A stretch of 64,000 nt of DNA from an uncultured Chloroflexota bacterium (lineage in GTDB: Bacteria > Chloroflexota > Anaerolineae > Anaerolineales > Anaerolineaceae), in assembly GCA_902791025.1 (NCBI GenBank), contig CADATZ010000006.1:95692-159691 (forward strand). The letters run 5' to 3'. How positions within the stretch are numbered: the first letter of the stretch is position 1; each line of letters starts with the position of its first letter. Under the pieces are notes generated by a model. The model worked only from the letters and a program-made list of their open reading frames with translations, was not told the origin of the DNA and ran no database searches. A program made the translations under genes and the position numbers. This document shows, piece by piece, positions 60,694 to 64,000 of this stretch.

Positions 60694-60807
60694 GGGGATA
60701 GGATATAGGCAATAGGCAATAGTGTATAAAAACAATTATAGCTGCTGCGCTCGCCAAAAAACTCTCACTATCTCCTATCTCCTATATCCTATATCCTATT
60801 CCCTAAA
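60694..60807. repeat. Composite heptamer element with ATAGTG/CACTAT core (copy 2)
   Basis: A purine-rich arm at 60694-60728 (GGGGATA, GGATATA, GGCAATA, GGCAATA, GTGTATA). A core at 60719-60771 opens ATAGTG and closes CACTAT. A pyrimidine-rich arm spans 60766-60807 (TCCTATC, TCCTATA, TCCTATT). The right part (ACTCTCACTAT) matches copy 1 at 48534-48688, and an ATTAT-R-GC piece also recurs in the core. It sits between an acetyltransferase gene and the MFS gene, both on the minus strand. Confidence 0.85.
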
Positions 60808-60909
60808 TTCTACGCAAAATCATATCTTGTCCCGTGTGAAAGCAGTACCGCATCTGTTAATTTTACCTGCAGGATAATCGTATTCTTGTCGCTGAAATCG
60901 TTGTGTCCG

Positions 60910-62133
60910 TTATCGATCCAATCCGAAAAGGCAGCTCTGTTTTTTCCTGTAAGTAAAAAATCCAAGTATAACCAGCATGATTCCGGAAACGATCATCAAA
61001 AGCTTCAGTGATATGACATCGGCTAACGGTCCGAAGACCGCCATGCCCAGCGGCAGTGCCAGACTGTAAACAGAGCCATAGAGCCCGAACACTCTTCCAA
61101 GCATATCTGTCTGAGTTTTTTCCTGAAGAAATGTTGTACTCGCCGTCTGAACGATCGTGAGAATGATGCCGAACATCGCCATCAGAACAAGATAAACAGG
61201 AAACAATTTTGGGAAAGTAAGCAATACAGCAAGCACTCCAAAGCCCGCGATACCTGCACAATAAATCTTCATGCGGTCTCTATTCCCGGCAAAAGAAGCC
61301 ATTATCAGTCCGCCCACAGTCATTCCCGCAAAACCTGCAAGCTCCACACCGCTGAGATAAATGTAGCTGTCGGAGAAATACCGCGTCACATACAGTGAGC
61401 ATAAAAAAACTGCGGGTACACACAGGAAAATATACAATCCATAGCTGAAAAGCAGATACTTTAGTGAAGCCTGTGATAACACATAGGAAAAACCATTCTT
61501 CATATCAGCAAACACGCTGCTGCTTTTTCCACTCTGCTGAGTTCCAGCCGTTTTATGAACCGGAACAGGAACAAAACAAAGGATCCCGATACCAATCACA
61601 GCCGTGACAACGTCGATCATCAGAACAGCCGCGAGCGGCATGAAAGACAACACCAGCCCCGCAGCGGCAGGTGCCGCAAACTGTACTGCTGACTGTATGG
61701 ATGCATTATAGCCGTTGACTTTCAGCAGTTTCTCTTCAGGTACAAGTGATGGTATGACGGCAGATACTGCCGGGGTCTGTATTCCCGCTCCAACTGAGCG
61801 GATAAAGGATATTCCGATAAGTGCCGCCATCATTGCTCCGGTATCAGCAAACTGCGGGATCAAAAACACAAGCAGACAGGTGAATACAGCGATCATCGTA
61901 TCTGCCGCAATGACCATCTTTTTTCGCGAATAACGGTCTGCCCATACACCGGCAAAAAATGAAACAACGAACTGGGGCAGGTAAGAACTTATTGTAAGCA
62001 ATGAGACCCACAAGCCCGATGATGTTTCTCTCGTGACAAACCATACGATCGCAAAAGAGACAACTGACGATCCAAACAGCGAAATCGCCTGGCTTGATAA
62101 AAACAATGTAACATTCTTTTTCCAACTATTCAT
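60910..62133 (-). CDS. MFS efflux transporter (macrolide-efflux MefA-like)
   Basis: A 407-residue protein with about twelve membrane helices. WADRYSRKKMVIAADT is the cytoplasmic loop motif A of the MFS. The opening FLSSQAISLFGSSVVSFAIVWF is like Mef-type efflux proteins. The ATG at 62133 is used; a TTG eight codons earlier is the alternative. Drug export is possible but not shown. Confidence 0.87.
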   Translation of the reverse strand: MNSWKKNVTLFLSSQAISLFGSSVVSFAIVWFVTRETSSGLWVSLLTISSYLPQFVVSFFAGVWADRYSRKKMVIAADTMIAVFTCLLVFLIPQFADTGAMMAALIGISFIRSVGAGIQTPAVSAVIPSLVPEEKLLKVNGYNASIQSAVQFAAPAAAGLVLSFMPLAAVLMIDVVTAVIGIGILCFVPVPVHKTAGTQQSGKSSSVFADMKNGFSYVLSQASLKYLLFSYGLYIFLCVPAVFLCSLYVTRYFSDSYIYLSGVELAGFAGMTVGGLIMASFAGNRDRMKIYCAGIAGFGVLAVLLTFPKLFPVYLVLMAMFGIILTIVQTASTTFLQEKTQTDMLGRVFGLYGSVYSLALPLGMAVFGPLADVISLKLLMIVSGIMLVILGFFTYRKKQSCLFGLDR

Positions 62134-62146
62134 TTGCGGTGTTCTT

Positions 62147-62287
62147 TTATGATCCAAGTACAGTTTCTTTTTTACTGATTAGAGCAAGCACCTCGTCAAG
62201 TTTCGGCGGATGGAGCGGAAGGGGAAATCTCGAGATGGCGATGGCGGAGCAGGCGCTCGCAAAACGGACTGTTTGTTTATTTTTCAC
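62147..62287 (-). pseudogene. C-terminal fragment of a PfkB/ribokinase-family kinase
   Basis: A 46-codon frame, too short to be a whole gene, ending at 62147. It reads TVRFASACSAIAISRFPLP and then PPKLDEVLALISKK, the typical last helices of PfkB carbohydrate kinases. The whole catalytic part (including the GxGD motif) is missing. The first codons overlap the stop of the flavoprotein gene, so the kinase was cut off at that junction. Confidence 0.65.
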
Positions 62288-62967
62288 ACTCCCGCATTCG
62301 CGATTGCCGCATATGTGTCTTCCGGGATCATGGGCGTGCTGATCTCAGCCAGCAGCTCCGGGGCGATTCCGCCTGTTTGGGCATACTGTTTCCCTGCCAG
62401 CTTCACCAGTTCCAGTCTGGGAATAGTGACTTCGGCTGCCTGCGGCACATTGAACATGGGACTTTCCGGAACGGTGATGATTGTGTGATTGTTCGGAAAA
62501 CACAGCTTAAACTCCGCGACCGCGGGCTCAAAGTTATGTTTGCTGTTCGGAAATCCGCAGCCGCAGATCATCAGATAGTGCAGGTGAGAAAAATCAGCCT
62601 GGCCGACGTGCTCATAACGATCTCCAACCTTTTGCATCGCCAAACTGCTGAGCGGCATGGTGCGGTCAAGCAGCGCCTTCAACGGAGCCGGCATCCCGTA
62701 ACAGTACAATGGGAAGCTGAACATCAGCAGATCGCTTTCGAGGATCTCGTCCAGAATTTCACGCATATCGTCATTATGGATGCACGTTCCGCCGATGCGT
62801 TTGCAGGTGAAACAGCCGGTGCAGTATTCGATATGCTTTTCGGTGGTATGGATGATATGTACATCCTGTGCCGAAACCTCGTTCATCCCGTCCAGAAAAG
62901 CCTTCGTGATGTGCAGTGTATCGCTTTTTTCCTTCTTCGGACTTCCGTTCAATACAAGTATTTTCAT
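62284..62967 (-). CDS. NAD(P)H-dependent FMN oxidoreductase (flavodoxin-like)
   Basis: A 227-residue flavoprotein. VLNGSPKKEKSDT forms the FMN phosphate loop, and FSFPLYCYGMPAPLKALLDR the second FMN segment. C-TG-C-FTC near residue 50 is a typical extra cysteine block of this NADPH-dependent FMN reductase-like group. Quinone or nitro-compound reduction is possible. It ends on the fragment of a kinase gene. Confidence 0.9.
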   Translation of the reverse strand: MKILVLNGSPKKEKSDTLHITKAFLDGMNEVSAQDVHIIHTTEKHIEYCTGCFTCKRIGGTCIHNDDMREILDEILESDLLMFSFPLYCYGMPAPLKALLDRTMPLSSLAMQKVGDRYEHVGQADFSHLHYLMICGCGFPNSKHNFEPAVAEFKLCFPNNHTIITVPESPMFNVPQAAEVTIPRLELVKLAGKQYAQTGGIAPELLAEISTPMIPEDTYAAIANAGV

Positions 62968-63075
62968 TTTTCCCTCACTCTAACGTATGGCGCATAAGCA
63001 TTTATGATTGCCCAAATATCCATTTAATAGGCATTTTCATTCAGCTCATTAAACCCAAATATGGCAGAGAAAAAA

Positions 63076-63408
63076 TTATCCCTTCAGATTTTCCCTTGCT
63101 TCAGAATTGTTGGATGTGATCATGCCGAGGGTTGGGCAGCCTTCCATCTCAGGACAATCGCCGCAGGTCGTCACGCCCTTTTCCATAGCGCAATGACGGA
63201 TGCCGCACAGGCTTTCGCAGAATACGGTTTTCTTTCCATCAGCCCGGCAGCCTTCACAATTTATATCCTCCGGTAAAATGAGCGTTTGATTCAGTTCGCT
63301 CCAAAGCTTCGCTGTTTTTTCGCGAAGTGCCTGATCGTTATTGAATGTCGCAAGATATGCATCGCATTTCCCGCAATTAAGTCCGCAATATGCAATCATT
63401 TTGTCCAT
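63076..63408 (-). CDS. DUF3795 cysteine-rich protein
   Basis: A 110-residue protein with the DUF3795 opening MIAYCGLNCGKCDAYLATF and further Cys pairs (C-EG-C, C-ESLC, C-GD-C). The eleven or so cysteines suggest metal binding. Function unknown. It forms part of a minus-strand run with the flavoprotein. Confidence 0.88.
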   Translation of the reverse strand: MDKMIAYCGLNCGKCDAYLATFNNDQALREKTAKLWSELNQTLILPEDINCEGCRADGKKTVFCESLCGIRHCAMEKGVTTCGDCPEMEGCPTLGMITSNNSEARENLKG

Positions 63409-63496
63409 AATGCTTATACCTTTCTCTGTTTTTCTTTAGATTCCGGATCCTCTTTCACATTCTTTTTTTGATAGATACCGGCTGTTGAGAGAATCC

Positions 63497-64000
63497 TTAT
63501 TTTTTTACAAGTTCCCTGAAAACCGCATCACGGTCGAACTTTCCTTCCGGCAGTCCGGGAATCTCCTTATATGCCTTGCAAACGGAAAGGCTTACTTCCG
63601 TAAGGACTGCACTCATTTCCTCATCTGTGTACGGACAGCCATCTGTAACGATCAGTGTTGCGAAGCTGAACACAACCAGCCATAGATCACGAAAATAACA
63701 ATCAGCTGTATGTGCATCCATGTTGTAGATCCGCATCAATGATTCGCGCGCCAGATCCTGTGAAAAGCGCAGCGCCTCCATGGCACCTCCGGAGGCAGTG
63801 CTCGGCTTTGTAAGAAAGAGCAGCTTATAAAGTTCCGGTTCTTCCTTTGCAAACCTGATGTACTGCTGTCCGACGCCAAGGAAGGGAATAGGACCTGACA
63901 ACCCGAATTCAACATATTCACGATATCGTTCTTTCGCGAATTTATATACTTCTGCCTTGAGTTCTTCCATCGTACTGAAATATGTGAATATCGGTCCGAC
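63497..64000 (-). CDS. TetR-family regulator, N-terminus outside window
   Basis: The frame is open to the right edge, with 167 visible codons. The first visible residues (GPIFTYFSTMEELKAEVYKF) are the end of the TetR helix-turn-helix region. The rest is a ligand-binding domain (LARESLMRIYNMDAHTADCYF). The apparent ATG at 63970 is internal. It may control the minus-strand flavoprotein, DUF3795 and MFS genes downstream; this is inference from position. Confidence 0.88.
   Translation of the reverse strand, partial: VGPIFTYFSTMEELKAEVYKFAKERYREYVEFGLSGPIPFLGVGQQYIRFAKEEPELYKLLFLTKPSTASGGAMEALRFSQDLARESLMRIYNMDAHTADCYFRDLWLVVFSFATLIVTDGCPYTDEEMSAVLTEVSLSVCKAYKEIPGLPEGKFDRDAVFRELVKK

Overview
This window looks like a chromosome segment of a fermentative anaerobe. 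The best guess is an Anaerolineae-type Chloroflexota from a gut- or sludge-like habitat. The clues are a LysM protein with Thr-Pro spacer linkers, a very short L28 with two CxxC pairs, an electron-bifurcating NfnAB pair, an iron alcohol dehydrogenase and an MGDG-synthase-like glycosyltransferase. A Bacillota host cannot be excluded from sequence alone. No rRNA, tRNA or CRISPR array was recognised.

Layout. 1-5.4 kb: partial GGDEF protein (-), then iron alcohol dehydrogenase, Nudix hydrolase and NfnAB (+), a redox and NADPH block. 5.4-7.4 kb: DHHW/SGNH-like membrane-anchored protein and a small secreted repeat protein. 7.5-9.3 kb: ABC permease and binding protein without an ATPase. 9.5-15.4 kb: a PD-(D/E)XK (Rpn-like) nuclease and a damaged relative flank a conserved minus-strand run: smpB, L,D-transpeptidase, DUF2085, pgeF, yggS, yggT. 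15.7-19.3 kb: unknown acidic protein, LigB-AMMECR1 fusion, secreted protein. 19.3-22.6 kb: two secreted paralogues with a Phd/PIN toxin-antitoxin pair between them. 22.7-31.3 kb: hemW, a ParE-type toxin-antitoxin pair, LysM protein, MFS, Fe-S aldo/keto reductase, argF, FmdB-type zinc ribbon, glycosyltransferase. 31.5-34.5 kb: CotH, DUF4956 and VTC-domain operon. 34.9-51.6 kb: typA, GH13 enzyme, hydrolase, rpmB, PHP protein, CBS-ACT protein, dinG, a giant one-chain amino-acid ABC transporter, HIT protein, adenine deaminase. 51.7-64 kb: accessory region with a secreted glycosidase-like protein, a leucine-rich-repeat protein with an embedded OB-like domain, acetyltransferases, efflux MFS, flavoprotein, TetR, and several decayed gene fragments.

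The most distinctive feature is a family of degenerate heptanucleotide (7-bp) arrays in the intergenic gaps. At least twelve arrays are visible. They often form pairs, with a purine-rich arm, a central hairpin and a pyrimidine-rich arm. In seven genes (yggS, pgeF, argF, fmdB-like, PHP, dinG, HIT) the stop codon lies inside or directly against an array, and in an eighth (CBS-ACT) it lies 7 bp before one. Two array pairs share a core bounded by ATAGTG and CACTAT. A separate REP-like palindrome family has two full copies, one flanked by a 12-bp direct repeat. Together these suggest a genome shaped by small non-autonomous repeats that settle at gene ends.
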